A DNA stretch of 43,811 bases from CAZTDD01 sp964612675. GTDB lineage: Bacteria > Hinthialibacterota > Hinthialibacteria > Hinthialibacterales > JAKPRU01. Made by a program: the position numbers and the translations under genes. The stretch is taken from assembly GCA_964612675.1 (NCBI GenBank), contig CAZTDD010000048.1, positions 1-43,811 on the forward strand, given 5' to 3'. Below the pieces are notes generated by a model. The model saw nothing but the letters and a program-made list of their open reading frames with translations. It searched no databases and was not told the origin of the DNA. Position 1 is the first letter of the stretch; every line of letters starts with the position of its first letter. Below, piece after piece: positions 16,406-23,291 of this stretch.

Positions 16406-18169
16406 ATGCAGATGCGCGCACAAACTGACTTCCAGACCACTCACGGCGCATTCTCTGGAAGCATGTGGACACATCTCCTCGGTTATAGCGTCGTGTCCGT
16501 CTTCTTCCTTTTCACTGGAATCGACTGGGGACTGCCCTCGCAGGCCCGCGTTACCAGCGTATTAGGGTCACAAGACAACGTCGAACCGTTGATCGACGAA
16601 TTGCTTCGAACCCGCACCGAGCACATCGAATGGTATTCTTTTTTCGCAGATTTCAATGAACCTTATATAGAGCCGGGGAACCCCGCACATCGCCCTTACT
16701 GGATCGCACTGATTCGCCATTTCCTAACACGCAGCGAAGTGCCTGACGAATCCCACGTCTACGCCCACCTGCATCAAATGGATCCTCGCCGTCTCGATTT
16801 CAACCCCAACGACCACAAATACGGTGGTCTTTTCTACTACTCCGTAGCCGGCGGGCTCGTCATGGGACATGTCCTGGGACTCGTCAACTTGCCCCAGAAT
16901 ATCGAACAATGTTATCGAGACCCCGGCAAAGTTGCCGACCTACACCGCGCAGGACGCGTCACTTGCGCTCTTGTTGGGTTAGGAGGAGCGATACTTCTTT
17001 TTTCGTTTCTATCGCGCTATTGCGGTCTATGGGCGGCTTGGGCGGCTGGCCTGCTATTCGTTTTCTCTCCTACGGTCCAAACATACACACACATGACAAA
17101 ACCTCACATCTTCGCGTTGACTCTCGCCATTGCTGTTCTCTGGGTGGCCTATCGAGTCTTGTACAGTAACAAAGAGAATCTTGTCCCTCTCTACATTTTC
17201 GCGGGTGGGTTATCCGGCCTTGCTGCCGCTGCTGCACTTCCAGCAGCAGTGACTATTCTCTTCCTGCTGATTGCTCACATCCTTCGGCCGGATCCACTCC
17301 ATCGAGACAACATCAGACTTCTTGCAGTCGCGGCAGGATTTCTGTTTCTCGGGTACCTACTGTTCACTCCTTATCTCTTATTCTCACTTGACGAATTCGT
17401 CGCTAACTGGAAACTTCACTCTTCGTCGGGTCATGGCTACACAATCTGGCACCCTTTCAAACTCTGGCAATTCGTTCTTCAGACTTTTGGTGCAGTAACT
17501 GGATCGCTTGCCGCGTGTCTTCTACTGCCGGCATTACAACTGCTCTTTGTCAGACAAAAACCTCTCTCTGAAGAATCCCCAAAAGGCGTCGTATTCTTCG
17601 TCCTCTGTTTTGGCATATCAACTCTCGCACTGGGCGGATTGTTCGGTCGTTTGCGCTTGGGACTATGCGCAGTGGCTCCGCTCCTGGTGCTATGCGGCGT
17701 CGGAGCCCAGAAACTCAGTGGCCGATTGCCGGGACGAATAATCGTTTCTTTCGTGCTTGTCCTGACCGGTGGATTCTCATTGGCCAATGTAGTCAATTAC
17801 ATCGAAAACGACCATAAACTCCAATCGGTGGCACGCTGGATTGAAGCAAACATACCGCCAGCCGGTCATGTCGCCTTCGATGCTCCAACTGTACCCTTTA
17901 ATCCAGGACCGTACCGTATCGGAGATATTCACAGAATCAGCGGTCAAACACATTTGCCCCCGCAACCCCCGCGATACATTGTCTGGACAGGCGTACAATC
18001 CCGAACAATGAAAAAGTACCCTTCCGCCTATCGCCTGATCGAACAATTCCCAAGGATTGAGCCATTGACAGATTCGGTAGTCCCATCCATTTACTACTAT
18101 GGAAACGAAGAAGACTGGTATCCTAACAGAACCATTTCAATCTATCGATTGAATTCAACACCAGGCTGA
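16406..18169 (+). CDS. Large GT-C/PMT-type membrane glycosyltransferase
   Basis: A 587-residue membrane protein with about ten hydrophobic segments and a long soluble loop before the second one. The loop contains MDPRRLDFNPNDHKYGGLFYYSVAGG, which has the acidic-then-aromatic pattern of the first exoplasmic loop in GT39 and DUF2723-type transferases. Later helices read TYTHMTKPHIFALTLAIAV and VKPL-like aromatic turns. The last 90 residues form a periplasmic soluble tail (VAFDAPTVPFNPGPYRIGD and following). It lacks the SAGPEAY signature of the products at 8909 and 14896, so it is a separate subfamily. It is the third gene of a GT4 plus two GT-C unit. Substrates are unknown. No strong ribosome site precedes the ATG. 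Confidence 0.82.
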   Translation: MQMRAQTDFQTTHGAFSGSMWTHLLGYSVVSVFFLFTGIDWGLPSQARVTSVLGSQDNVEPLIDELLRTRTEHIEWYSFFADFNEPYIEPGNPAHRPYWIALIRHFLTRSEVPDESHVYAHLHQMDPRRLDFNPNDHKYGGLFYYSVAGGLVMGHVLGLVNLPQNIEQCYRDPGKVADLHRAGRVTCALVGLGGAILLFSFLSRYCGLWAAWAAGLLFVFSPTVQTYTHMTKPHIFALTLAIAVLWVAYRVLYSNKENLVPLYIFAGGLSGLAAAAALPAAVTILFLLIAHILRPDPLHRDNIRLLAVAAGFLFLGYLLFTPYLLFSLDEFVANWKLHSSSGHGYTIWHPFKLWQFVLQTFGAVTGSLAACLLLPALQLLFVRQKPLSEESPKGVVFFVLCFGISTLALGGLFGRLRLGLCAVAPLLVLCGVGAQKLSGRLPGRIIVSFVLVLTGGFSLANVVNYIENDHKLQSVARWIEANIPPAGHVAFDAPTVPFNPGPYRIGDIHRISGQTHLPPQPPRYIVWTGVQSRTMKKYPSAYRLIEQFPRIEPLTDSVVPSIYYYGNEEDWYPNRTISIYRLNSTPG

Positions 18170-18538
18170 ATCCACGGTCAAAACTGCAGACTTCCTTCCG
18201 AGCCCCGGGCTTACAGAGCCGATGATTTGAGAAGGAAAGGCTCGCAGATAGTACAAGTGACAAGTAGAGGGTGGTCTCGATTCCTCGAATTCGTCCATTC
18301 GAAGGCAATCGGGCAACGAAGAAACAGCAGGTCGGTTGGCTTTTTCCGTTCTTCCTTCTTCGTGATTCCTTCGTGTCTTCGTGGTTCAGTATCCTCTCGC
18401 CCTACGTTGTTCCGCTTCGGCCTCTTGCCCGGCAGCCTTTCATAGGCGAGTCGCTGGCATGGAATAGAAACGTTCCCCGGCGGACAAACCAGGGTCAGAA
18501 TAAAGCAGTCTGTCCTTGGGGGTCTGTGGTCTCTTATC
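18170..18538. other. Non-coding stretch resembling a dispersed genomic repeat
   Basis: A 369-bp gap with no credible gene. Read on the minus strand, 18211-18579 gives a spurious frame with EDTEPRRHEGITKKEERKK, the kind of low-complexity translation produced by a class of dispersed repeats common in planctomycete-like and candidate-phylum genomes. I recognise the style only. There is no second copy in this window. Confidence 0.35.
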
Positions 18539-19078
18539 ATGACGACTTCACGTTTCACGTTTGGCGATCCTGCAGGCATCCTTTATCATTACATCCACCA
18601 CATGGTGTTTATCCTGCCGTTTGCTGCCGGGGCAGCACTGCTCGCAGAGTCTCCAATTCTGACTCTGGTCTCGGCGACCGTTGCCGGCATCCTCATCGAT
18701 TTGGACCACCTCGTCGATTACATGGTCGAAGTGCCGCCTCGCGAGTGGACGCTGCGAAACGCGGTCGCCGGCGATCATTTGCCTTCTGCAAAACGTGTCT
18801 TCGTACTCCTTCATGGATACGACACCGTAATTCTGATAGGGCTGCTGACAGGCTTTCTGGTCAATAGTGCAGTAGGCCTCGGCCTGGCGGCAGGCATGCT
18901 CGTACATATCGCTACGGATCAAATCGACTACGACGGACACCCTCTAAGGTATGTCCTTCTTTTTCGCTTCTATCGCTCATTCGACAACTGCCTGTTTATC
19001 CACAGCCAGAGTAGAAGGGACCCTGAAAACCACAAGTCCAAACAGCGCAATATTGCCAAAGTCGCCAAACGTGGTTAA
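18539..19078 (+). CDS. Integral membrane protein, possibly a YdjM-like metal-dependent hydrolase
   Basis: A 179-residue protein with three or four hydrophobic segments (HHMVFILPFAAGAALLA, ILTLVSATVAGILI, VILIGLLTGFLVNSAVGLG). A DLDH motif follows the second helix (LIDLDHLVDYM), and a late H-x3-DQID with a GHPLRYVLLFRFY stretch could complete a metal site on the membrane surface. The arrangement recalls DUF457/YdjM-type membrane hydrolases, but the match is weak. The C-terminal 25 residues are Lys/Arg-rich. No clear ribosome site precedes the ATG. It lies between the glycosylation cluster and the receiver-like protein, and its function remains unknown. Confidence 0.6.
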   Translation: MTTSRFTFGDPAGILYHYIHHMVFILPFAAGAALLAESPILTLVSATVAGILIDLDHLVDYMVEVPPREWTLRNAVAGDHLPSAKRVFVLLHGYDTVILIGLLTGFLVNSAVGLGLAAGMLVHIATDQIDYDGHPLRYVLLFRFYRSFDNCLFIHSQSRRDPENHKSKQRNIAKVAKRG

Positions 19079-19153
19079 ATCATTGTAAGGACTGCCCGCG
19101 ACGAGGTACCCCCGTCGTGTGTGATCCTCGTTAACTGGAAGGAAGGGATGACG

Positions 19154-19840
19154 ATGAGACGGGACTATGGGATTAAGGCACGTCACATGGCCCAGTTTGA
19201 GGAGGAAAAACAGGCTGAGGCCGGCAAATCCAAGAAACCGGAATATACGTTCGTTGTCATCAGCGACAAGCCAGGGCGTTTAGTCGGATTCCTGCAGGTT
19301 CTCTTAGCCAGACAAGGAAAGGTCTTCACTTTTCGAGGATTCGATCTGTACCGCGAAGCCTCGGCCTTCTTGAAAACTGCTGAGGGGCAACAAACAGTCG
19401 CGTTGATCTTGACGGACGGTCCGGAGGATCGAACACAAAAAAGCAATGCGGGCATCGAACTGTGGAAAGAAACACTTCTTGGTTACAGCGGCAACTACTT
19501 TGACCACCTCATGGACGACATCGTTGAGGAACGTCTCCCCGCAACCTTCACCGTTGTTATGTTATCTCATGAGAAATACGGCAAGCTCACACCGGATGAG
19601 ATCGAAGAGCTCGAAAGGGAAGCCGCAAACCTTCAACAGGAAGGTCGGGAAGTGGATATGAGTACCTGCCATTCTGAAGAGGAAGTCGCAGGACTCGTTG
19701 AGCAAAAAGTCGTGGACAAAGTTCTCGCTCGTCACCAACTCCAAAGCAAAATGAAGCAGACCGCCAAAAGTCGCAATCAACGGATTGCGAAGGCCACGAA
19801 AGCTACGCGGGATGCCAAGGCGCGCCCCCGTTCCACCTGA
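19154..19840 (+). CDS. Receiver-like protein with basic C-terminal tail
   Basis: A product of about 228 residues. AAGGAAGGG lies 7 bases before the ATG at 19154, and another in-frame ATG is at 19148. The first 150 residues follow a response-regulator receiver plan: strand and acid (YTFVVISDKPG), central strand with an Asp (VALILTDGPED), and a late strand with Ser and Lys (FTVVMLSHEKYG). The helices between are longer than usual and the acidic pocket is incomplete, so phosphorylation is uncertain. A Glu-rich helix (DEIEELEREAANLQQE) and a strongly basic tail (KSRNQRIAKATKATRDAKAR) follow, which could bind DNA or RNA. It sits just upstream of the replication core, so a regulatory role there is possible. 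Confidence 0.6.
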   Translation: MRRDYGIKARHMAQFEEEKQAEAGKSKKPEYTFVVISDKPGRLVGFLQVLLARQGKVFTFRGFDLYREASAFLKTAEGQQTVALILTDGPEDRTQKSNAGIELWKETLLGYSGNYFDHLMDDIVEERLPATFTVVMLSHEKYGKLTPDEIEELEREAANLQQEGREVDMSTCHSEEEVAGLVEQKVVDKVLARHQLQSKMKQTAKSRNQRIAKATKATRDAKARPRST

Positions 19841-20237
19841 CGAAACGCCCTTCCCTACCCCGCTTGCCCGGGTTTCTAATAACCACAGCAGATTGACCCA
19901 CCGAAAGCCGCCCATGTGCCCAGAATGTGATCGGCGGATTCGACTCACCCCTGTTCGCCCACTTAACCCAGCCTGAGACGGCAAGACAAACGCCCACCAC
20001 TCCTCGTTTTCCGGTGAGGTACACGGCATGGCACCGTACTTTATAAGTAATATTTGGAGTAATGTTAGTTTCTTCCGGTGTTATTTCGAGAAAGGTTTGA
20101 GCCAAGTTATGAAGCGGACCTATCTATCTACAATAATTTAAGATAGTGACGGTCTCTGCCTATATGAAGTGACAGGAAAAAATGCTAGAAAACCGCCTCT
20201 ATCTTCAATCTTCCTTTCCAACCTGCTTCATGAACAT
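19841..20237. other. Spacer before the replicon core with a lone iteron-like copy
   Basis: About 400 bp without a gene. A single copy of the rep-side iteron, CCGTACTTT followed 13 bp from its start by GTAA, lies at 20034-20050. The minus strand yields a spurious WANRGESNPP-type translation, a style I associate with non-coding conserved elements. AT-rich sequence lies at 20130-20190. Confidence 0.45.
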
Positions 20238-20346
20238 GTGCAAACTGATGTAAAATTGTGTAAACGTAATCTTTAAGGACAGCAGGCGTGTAAACTTGCG
20301 TAAACCACTTGCCTTCTGTGGTACCTTGCTGTAAACTGCTGACCGG
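20238..20346 (+). repeat. Phased GTAAAC repeats upstream of the HTH-parA operon
   Basis: GCAAAC or GTAAAC cores begin at 20240, 20250 (GTAAAA), 20260, 20290, 20300 and 20341. Within each group the spacing is exactly 10 bp, about one helical turn, so a protein could bind them all on one face of the DNA. The GTGTAAACTTGCGTAAAC pair at 20288-20305 is the clearest. They precede the HTH gene at 20440 and are likely operator or origin sites for HTH, Rep or the RHH protein. Confidence 0.7.
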
Positions 20347-20439
20347 AATTTTGAGTTGACACTTGAGGAAATGTGCCTGAAGTCCGCATTATTCCTCAAC
20401 GTACAAGGCGTATATAGCAAGAACAAGGAAATCGGATTC

Positions 20440-20643
20440 ATGCCCGCACAGTACTATACAACCAATCAAGCCTGCAAGATCGTTGGGATTTCACGTACGA
20501 CTTTCTACAACTGGCTCCGCCAGGGCTACATTCCCAATCCCCCGCGAAACCACCGAGGCCATCGCCTCATCAGCGATGAAGTGGTCCGTGAGATGTTGAA
20601 CTATAAAAACCGAATCGTCTTTCCAGGAGAACAGGAACCATGA
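20440..20643 (+). CDS. Small MerR/excisionase-type helix-turn-helix protein
   Basis: A 67-residue protein, nearly all of it one winged-helix domain of the MerR_1 or excisionase type: YYTTNQACKIVGISRTTFYN is the helix-turn-helix and RNHRGHRLISDEVV the wing and following helix. It lacks the dimerisation coil and effector domain of full MerR regulators. AAGGAA stands 10 bases before the ATG. The frame is open to a TTG at 20356, but that part is not family-like. Its stop overlaps the parA start (ATGA), so the two are translationally coupled. It probably represses or activates the par-rep operon by binding the GTAAAC repeats upstream (inference). Confidence 0.82.
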   Translation: MPAQYYTTNQACKIVGISRTTFYNWLRQGYIPNPPRNHRGHRLISDEVVREMLNYKNRIVFPGEQEP

Positions 20644-21467
20644 GAGTGATCGCGTTCCAAAATCTCAAAGGGGGCACGGGGAAAACAACCTCTGTCATCT
20701 CGATTGGTGCATATCTCGCATTCAACAAAGGTCTAACAATACTGATTCTCGATTGTGACCCACAAGGTAACATCAAGGAATCGTTTGGGTTACGTAAACC
20801 TGAGTACACAATGTACGATCTCATCATCAGTGATATGCTGTTGGAGGATTGCATTGTGAATGCGCGAAAAGGAGAAAACAGCGGGAGAATTGACTGCATA
20901 ATCTCGGACAACACCCTGGCCGCATGTGAAATGCAGCTGGTGTCCATGCCGCGACGAGAGGAAGTCCTGAAGCTCCGAATGCGAAATATCGATGAATACG
21001 ACTTTGTACTGATCGATTGCTCCCCTTCCCTTTCGATCCTGAACCAGAACGCCCTTCTATATGCGCAGGATCTCGTGATTCCGATTTCGATGGACTATCT
21101 CGCCATGCTTGGTGCGACGCAGATTATCGACAATTTGCACATGATTCAGAAGTACTTTGAGAAGACCGTTCAGATCGCGGGAATTATACCAACGTTCTAC
21201 AATGGACGTACCAACATGAGTAAAGAAGTTTTGAAAGCCCTCCAGGATACATACGGAGACAAAGTCCTGCCCGCAGTGCGCATTGATACGAAGATTCAGC
21301 AGGCATCAAGCGCACGAACCACGATTTTTGAATACGCGAACACAAGTCGTGGTGCGGAAGATTACGCATTGGTCACAGAGACCCTGCTCGCCGGCCAGAT
21401 CCCCGACGAGGGCACAGCGTCGCAAGAATCCGGGGAAAACAGCAACGGAATGGACGATGCAGCATGA
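20640..21467 (+). CDS. parA: ParA-type partition ATPase
   Basis: A 275-residue MinD/ParA-family ATPase. It has the deviant Walker A motif KGGTGKTT (residues 10-17) with its signature first Lys, then ILDCDPQGN and the Walker B strand FVLIDCSPSLS. It is of the short type without an N-terminal HTH, like the ParA of type Ib plasmid systems and Soj. It is coupled to the HTH gene upstream and to a short frame downstream by ATGA overlaps, which puts HTH, ParA and the following partner in one operon. The partner should be the ribbon-helix-helix protein encoded from 21597. It moves or anchors plasmid copies along the nucleoid to keep the replicon in both daughter cells. Confidence 0.95.
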   Translation: MRVIAFQNLKGGTGKTTSVISIGAYLAFNKGLTILILDCDPQGNIKESFGLRKPEYTMYDLIISDMLLEDCIVNARKGENSGRIDCIISDNTLAACEMQLVSMPRREEVLKLRMRNIDEYDFVLIDCSPSLSILNQNALLYAQDLVIPISMDYLAMLGATQIIDNLHMIQKYFEKTVQIAGIIPTFYNGRTNMSKEVLKALQDTYGDKVLPAVRIDTKIQQASSARTTIFEYANTSRGAEDYALVTETLLAGQIPDEGTASQESGENSNGMDDAA

Positions 21468-21613
21468 GTCGTCACAGTAGTTTTTCCGCCTTCTTCGCAT
21501 TTATTGACCTGGACCCCATGGAGGCTCCACGAACATTTGCGAACTATCGTCGGATCGACAAAACCGATTTAGAGAAATTGCTCACGGTATCGCGCATTGG
21601 GCGAGATCTGTGA
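21464..21613 (+). CDS. Short coupled ORF, possibly the displaced 5' end of the RHH gene
   Basis: A 49-residue frame whose ATG overlaps the parA stop. It ends in RIDKTDLEKLLTVSRIGRDL, then stops inside the next frame. In the +1 frame the text continues naturally as EICETEFEGMTRKALKNV, the beginning of the ribbon-helix-helix protein. So this is either a separate tiny partner or the true N-terminus of that protein, joined by a +1 frameshift at about 21600-21613 or separated by a sequencing or assembly error. No slippery sequence of a known kind is obvious. Confidence 0.5.
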   Translation: MSRHSSFSAFFAFIDLDPMEAPRTFANYRRIDKTDLEKLLTVSRIGRDL

Positions 21614-22181
21614 AACAGAGTTTGAAGGCATGACACGCAAAGCATTGAAAAACGTTCCGATCCCCGACGAAGAGAAGCTGCGGGCTCTCTACAGTACCGT
21701 CAGTAGTCGGGAGGAAACCGCTGCACCAAAGCAACCTTCTGAGCCACGTCCACATATTTACAAACATACAAGTAAGCAAGAAAACAAAAAGACAAGTAAA
21801 CAAGAAGAAGCACCTACGCCAAAGCAAACAAGTCAACATGTTTACAAGAACTCAAGTACACAAGGAAACCAGTACACACCAGCACCAAGTCCACATGTAA
21901 ATGAGTTTACAAGTGGACATTCCTCCCCACCCGCTTTCACGTATTCGCCCCCACCCATCCACCCCAACACATCGCCCCCACCGACCCGAAATTCGGGGAC
22001 CTATTCACAGCCCCCTGAGGCGCAAAAACAAAAGGAATCTCCCTACCGCCGCCAAACCTATCACATGCGGCCTGACCAAATCGAATGGATACGCGTCGAC
22101 GCGTTCCATAGCCGGCGTAAAATCTCCGAAGTCTTGCGCGACATCGTCGACGAACACTACGCGAACCGTGAAGGAGATTGA
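21597..22181 (+). CDS. ParB-like ribbon-helix-helix DNA-binding protein with repeat-encoded linker
   Basis: A 194-residue frame from a TTG start. The first true ATG is 33 bases further, at MTRKALKNV. The N-terminal 40 residues are helical and basic and could touch ParA. Residues of about 50-130 are a Ser/Thr/Pro/Lys linker written by the DNA repeats listed separately (YKHTSKQ, KKTSKQE, KQTSQHVYK). The last 45 residues, QTYHMRPDQIEWIRVDAFHS followed by RRKISEVLRDIVDEHYA, have the beta strand and two helices of a CopG/Arc ribbon-helix-helix domain. Together with the ParA type this gives a partition pair in which the RHH protein binds the centromere. Its upstream end is uncertain because of the frame break described for 21464. 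Confidence 0.8.
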   Translation: MGEICETEFEGMTRKALKNVPIPDEEKLRALYSTVSSREETAAPKQPSEPRPHIYKHTSKQENKKTSKQEEAPTPKQTSQHVYKNSSTQGNQYTPAPSPHVNEFTSGHSSPPAFTYSPPPIHPNTSPPPTRNSGTYSQPPEAQKQKESPYRRQTYHMRPDQIEWIRVDAFHSRRKISEVLRDIVDEHYANREGD

Positions 22182-22392
22182 TATGAGCGCGCACACCGAA
22201 AAATCGTTTACACGCACGTCTCTTGCCGGATACAGAACCTCTACTCATATCGTACGGTACGCTTTCTTTTTTCCTTGTAAACTTGCACACATGTTTACTC
22301 TCAAAGTACGGGATACGAGTAAACAAGTAAACATGTGTACCTTATTTGCCAGATGTCCCGAGGAGAAGTAAACATGGAAACAAGTACACCCA
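21757..22392 (+). repeat. Array of ACAAGTaaACAaG repeats (putative centromere), mostly inside coding sequence
   Basis: At least ten imperfect copies of a 13-bp unit ACAAGTAAACA(A/T)G start near 21768, 21792, 21828, 21852, 21868, 21884, 21909, 22323, 22364 and 22380. Spacings include 24, 36, 24 and then 16, 16, and again 16 bp. The inverse form GTTTACAAG also occurs (21840, 21906). Seven copies lie inside the RHH gene and write its linker; the last two cover the ribosome site and first codons of the kinase. A Rep-type iteron in reverse lies at 22293-22311. This looks like a parS centromere and operator embedded in coding sequence. Confidence 0.78.
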
Positions 22393-23291
22393 ATCAGCTG
22401 CGCACCCAACCCGCCAACACAGAAGAGACGTTCTCTGAAACCCAAGACCATGTGTCGCAGCATCTTTCCAATGTCTACGTTCAGTCATCAGATCTCTTCG
22501 GCCAGGACAACACACTTCAGCTGAACCTTTTCCAGATGGAAAAAATGGCTTCGATCGGCCAGTTGTCTTCCAGTGTTGCCCACGAAATGCGCAATCTCTT
22601 GGGCATGATCCGAACGGCGACCTTCAATATCGATCGGGCTCTCCAGAACCCAGACCCAGCGATACAAACGAACCTTGATGTCATAACCCGCAGTATCGCC
22701 CGAGCCCGTCAGTACATCGACAATCTCTTAAACCTCTCACGGATACCGACTGGAATTCGAGAAGATGTTGATATTGAAGGGGTTATCGATAGTCTTCTCA
22801 CTCTTTTTTCGAAAGAAATGGACTGGCGCAAGATTCATCTGACGACGCGATACTGTCACCTTCCCCCGTTGCGCATTGACCGCAATATGCTGCAAGAATG
22901 CCTTCTTAACATCATTCTGAATGCTATCCAAAGTATGGAGCAGGGCGGAGAACTGACAGTTAGAACGGAACCCTGGAAACAGGGGGTACGGATCGCGATC
23001 AGTGATACGGGGCCAGGTATCGCACCGGAAGACATCAATCGGATATTTCTGCGCTTTTTCACGACAAAAAGAGACGGACTCGGAACAGGTCTCGGATTAA
23101 CGATCGCTCAAAATCTGGCTCAAAGGTTGGGTGGAGAAGTTTTCGTAGAAAGTCAAGTTAATCAGGGGAGTACGTTTTATATCTCTCTTCCCAACATAAC
23201 ACAAGCGATAAAAGATGAAGCAAAACAATCGGCATTCATTCAGGACTCGGCACCTGAGGACGATATAAACACCCACGGGACATCGCCATGA
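22374..23291 (+). CDS. Soluble NtrB-type sensor histidine kinase inside the replication operon
   Basis: A 305-residue kinase without membrane helices. The H-box SSVAHEMRN has its phospho-accepting His at residue 70. The ATP-binding domain has the N-box ILNAIQS (179-187), G1 DTGPG (211-215) and G2 GLGTGLGL (235-242), all intact. The first 50 residues show no recognisable sensor domain, so the signal must come through a partner protein. The frame is open to 22335, but GAGGAG precedes the ATG at 22374. Its stop overlaps the Rep start (ATGA), making Rep translation dependent on the kinase. The cognate regulator is almost certainly the NtrC-type protein at 24810. The ribosome site lies within the ACAAGT repeat array, so RHH binding there could repress kinase and Rep together. 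Confidence 0.93.
   Translation: METSTPNQLRTQPANTEETFSETQDHVSQHLSNVYVQSSDLFGQDNTLQLNLFQMEKMASIGQLSSSVAHEMRNLLGMIRTATFNIDRALQNPDPAIQTNLDVITRSIARARQYIDNLLNLSRIPTGIREDVDIEGVIDSLLTLFSKEMDWRKIHLTTRYCHLPPLRIDRNMLQECLLNIILNAIQSMEQGGELTVRTEPWKQGVRIAISDTGPGIAPEDINRIFLRFFTTKRDGLGTGLGLTIAQNLAQRLGGEVFVESQVNQGSTFYISLPNITQAIKDEAKQSAFIQDSAPEDDINTHGTSP

Noticed and set aside
18211..18579. Minus-strand ORF of 122 codons
   Set aside because: Low-complexity charged text without family resemblance or ribosome site; it overlaps the start of the membrane-protein gene and looks like translated repeat DNA.
19881..20000. tRNA-like text (GAGTCGAATCC on the minus strand, spurious WANRGESNPP translation)
   Set aside because: The bases around the loop do not form a T-stem, and no acceptor or anticodon arm can be drawn. 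It is only a resemblance to 3' tRNA text or to a non-coding element giving spurious proteins.
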